A DNA stretch of 64,000 nucleotides from Aplysia californica (lineage: Eukaryota > Mollusca > Gastropoda > Aplysiida > Aplysiidae). The stretch spans positions 346,585-410,584 of the forward strand of contig NW_004797315.1 of NCBI RefSeq assembly GCF_000002075.1, written 5' to 3'. Shown here piece after piece: positions 61,787 through 64,000 of this stretch. Numbering within the stretch: the first letter of the stretch is position 1; each line of letters opens with the position of its first letter. Below the pieces are notes generated by a model. It saw only the letters and a list, made by a program, of their open reading frames with translations, did no database searches and was not told the DNA's origin. The position numbers were made by a program, and so were the translations under genes.

Positions 61787-62318
61787 GACAAACGGGGCTC
61801 TCGTGGTCTAGAAGATAAGGTCTTCGCCTCTCACTCAAAGGTCCCGATTTCGAATCCGGGTAGCGACGGAAACATTTTCTTCACTAAAGTTGTCTCCTTT
61901 CGCCCCTTTTCCTGCTCTCTATGTTCTGTCGTCTGCTTTCGTCTCCACTTTCTGCCCCCACCCCTCACCTCCTTTGCCCCTTCCTCTGGGCTCCTGACTC
62001 TTTCTGCAGCCTTTCTACTGTTTCTCCTTGGCTCCTTCTTACTGCTGTCTTTCAACCACACCCCTGGTCTTCTGGTTAGAAAGATCTACACCTAGCCTTT
62101 TCGGACAAGGGCGAAAAAATCTCGGGGGTCCCGTGTGCAAGTTGTGCTAGTTAAATATCCATTTGTGGTCTAAAATCGACAAGAGTAGGCTTCGGCTGCC
62201 ACCCGGACAAAATTCTAAATGTCCTACCCACTGAAAATGTTTAATGTGCCCCATGCACTTATATAACCTTATGCAGTTGCGAGCGCCATAAAACACCTAC
62301 CAAAACAAGGACAAACGG
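61787..62318 (+). mobile_element. tRNA-headed SINE (T family), second full copy with target duplication
   Basis: GACAAACGG at 61787-61795 and 62310-62318 flanks the element. Head GGCTCTCGTGGTCTAGAAGA with B box GATTTCGAATCC; centre and tail as in the copy at 30828, tail right arm GAGCGCCATAAAAC. Confidence 0.9.
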
Positions 62319-62410
62319 CGATTGCCCGTTGTCAAATCATTGACTCGGCTTCGGGATAGAGAATGGGGAAAATGGTGCTTGCCGGACGCACACCACCTAC
62401 ATTTTAAAGC

Positions 62411-62457
62411 GCATGCCTATGCAGTTGCGAGCGCCGTAAAACCTCACTGAAACAAAA
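62411..62457 (+). mobile_element. Bare SINE tail, type A right half
   Basis: ATGCAGTTGCGAGCGCCGTA then AAACCTCACTGAAAC. Confidence 0.75.
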
Positions 62458-62965
62458 GACGTACGCCAAGTAATGCCAACCCCCGAAACGAAATTTTAAA
62501 GAGTAACGCTCACGCACCGCCAAAACTTTAAATAGTTTAAGGGTGTAATCTGCTGTACGCACACCTGTTCGGAATGGGGAGCCCTGGTGTGTGAAAAGCA
62601 TTGTCATGGTATCCTTGTTGTGGTTAGTAAAAAAAAACAACTACTATGAAGCTGTTGTTCGTACATCTTTTAAAAGTGTTTTTTTCTTTCTTCATTTTTT
62701 GTTTTTTTTTTGGTGCTCATGACTGTGGTGGGGATGGTGGCGTAGTACTTTGAAAATCGTGGTGGACAGGGGTTCGTTTCCTGTTCACTGTCATCTTAAT
62801 TCAGAGTTGCATTTTTGCGAGCACATTTTTAGACAAAGTCAGTTCATTTTGGATATATCCCCGATAAAGTTGTAATTGTATAAGTAACGTTATTTTTATT
62901 TTAAATAAATGTTGGCCAAAATCAAGCGGTGCTGTGAACGTTTGTGAATGCAACCAACTTGTGTT

Positions 62966-63028
62966 TTGTGCGCTCATATGACCTTATACAGTTGCGGGCG
63001 CCGTAAAACTCTTACTAAACTAAACAGA
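62966..63028 (+). mobile_element. Bare SINE tail, type A
   Basis: GTGCGCTCATATGACCTTAT...GGGCGCCGTAAAACTC. Confidence 0.8.
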
Positions 63029-63038
63029 TTGCACTTAC

Positions 63039-63470
63039 AGTCGAACCTGCTCTAGCGACCACCTGTCCCAAACAATCACCTGTTCAAACGACCACCTATT
63101 TCCCCCCCCCCCCTCTTTGTGTTTTTAAAAGAGATGTTATGATAATGAGTGGGTGGTTGGCGGGTGCTTTGGTGTGGTTTGCTCCTTCTTTCCTATCAAA
63201 CAAATATCGTCCTCATCTCTCCTCCTTTTTTGTTACTCACTTGTAACACTTTGGCATCTATTCTTCGGCACTTACGTGACCTTATTGTGTTGCAAGTGCC
63301 ATAAAACGCTTACTTAAACTATAATAAAGACACTTTCAAGGAGGACCACCAGCCAAAGATGACCGCGCAGTTGCAAGCGCCGCAAAACCCTTACTGAACT
63401 TTTAAAAAAATATTTTTTTGAAGATGGCCGCTTTTCTCCGGACAGTAGGTAGTCGTCTCGAACATGTTCG
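63039..63470. mobile_element. M3 element broken up by SINE insertions
   Basis: ACAGTCGAACCTGCTCTAGC and ACCACCTGT motifs at 63039-63100, then GAAGATGGCCGCTTTTCTCC near 63420; a G element and a bare tail lie between. Confidence 0.6.
63147..63325 (+). mobile_element. SINE-like G element, type B tail
   Basis: Head GTGGGTGGTTGGCGGGTGCT; tail CGGCACTTACGTGACC...CAAGTGCCATAAAACGC. Another bare tail follows at 63366-63402. Confidence 0.9.
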
Positions 63471-63502
63471 CCAGTAATGTGTTTATTTTTTTATATTATT
63501 AT

Positions 63503-63882
63503 AGTAGAGGGTTTTACGGCGCTCGCAACTGCATATGGTCATATGAGCGCCAAGGGGTGGGTGTCAACAGAGAAGTCTTTACAGGGAATCAGACTTACTC
63601 TGCTCACCTCTCTAGCTTCTACAGCACAAGGTCTGCTTCAACTATCAAGGCACCCCGGAAATAGCAGGTCACAAGAGTGTGACAAACATACAACAGAAGT
63701 AGAGGAAAATGACAATAGTAAGGATTAGGAAAGAAAAAGCAGCAGTTCCTTGTTGTAGATTAGGCACAGTTATGAGCGTGACATGAATCAGCCCATTTAC
63801 AAGTCTACTGTGCTTGAACGAGAAATGTCCCCCCTTTGGGAATGGCCTAAAGGCACTACAGTCAGTGGCACTGCCCCGGGGG
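63503..63882 (-). mobile_element. SINE-like W element
   Basis: Tail TTTTACGGCGCTCGCAACTG, then the W body reversed, ending TGCCCCGGGG. Confidence 0.88.
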
Positions 63883-63937
63883 ATAAATAATAATACAGAT
63901 AAACAATGCAGAAAGTGCACGGTGGTGATGGCATTTG

Positions 63938-64000
63938 TGTCATGACTCAGTGGAATCAGGTGCTCGTCTGTTTTGGGGCATATGAATGAAGTTATTAGTA
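63938..64000. mobile_element. M2 MITE, copy f, cut by the window end
   Basis: TGTCATGACTCAGTGGAATC then AGGTGCTCGTC; same orientation as copy c. Confidence 0.8.

Overview
This is animal nuclear DNA. It has split genes with GT-AG introns, dense SINE and MITE insertions, microsatellites and one assembly gap (61154-61508). Domain content and the tRNA-headed SINEs point to an invertebrate, most likely a lophotrochozoan such as a marine mollusc. That placement is inference; nothing here fixes the species.

The main gene runs on the + strand from 2005 to 34370. It is a complete 18-exon inverted formin of the INF2/FHDC1 group: an N-terminal armadillo-like autoinhibitory domain (DID), a long disordered linker, an FH2 actin-assembly domain, a DAD/WH2-like helix and a basic tail. 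All 17 introns are GT-AG, every phase agrees, and the exons sum to 3999 nt (1332 residues plus stop). Two features are unusual: there is no proline-rich FH1 segment, and the FH2 knob isoleucine is a leucine.

From 34.4 to 45.7 kb I see no convincing gene, only MITEs, a hAT end and minisatellites. A minus-strand gene (45708-46844, with a candidate first exon at 49262-49280) encodes a Bud23-like SAM methyltransferase without the usual C-terminal tail. It carries a CxxC...CxxC insert that could instead be an alternative intron of 189 nt. About 300 bp from its candidate start, and divergent from it, lies the first coding exon of a WHEP-domain aminoacyl-tRNA synthetase (49583-49675, best guess histidyl-tRNA synthetase). 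The last 14 kb hold an unrecognised exon (57694-57924) and an odd two-helix ORF ending a 265-nt stretch with no AG (59089-59353).

Repeats dominate the introns. More than 30 SINE-like copies fall into at least three head types (a GTGGGTGG-headed short element G, a longer element W, and a tRNA-headed element T). All end in the same roughly 35-nt hairpin tail, which exists in two versions whose stem pairs have changed together. That is strong internal evidence for a conserved RNA structure, probably the recognition signal for a shared LINE reverse transcriptase. At least nine DNA-transposon or MITE families are also present, including a decayed 3.7-kb transposon with terminal inverted repeats in formin intron 10 and a nested pair of hAT-like elements at 50.3-52.1 kb. 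No CRISPR array, rRNA or functional tRNA gene was seen, and no LTR element.
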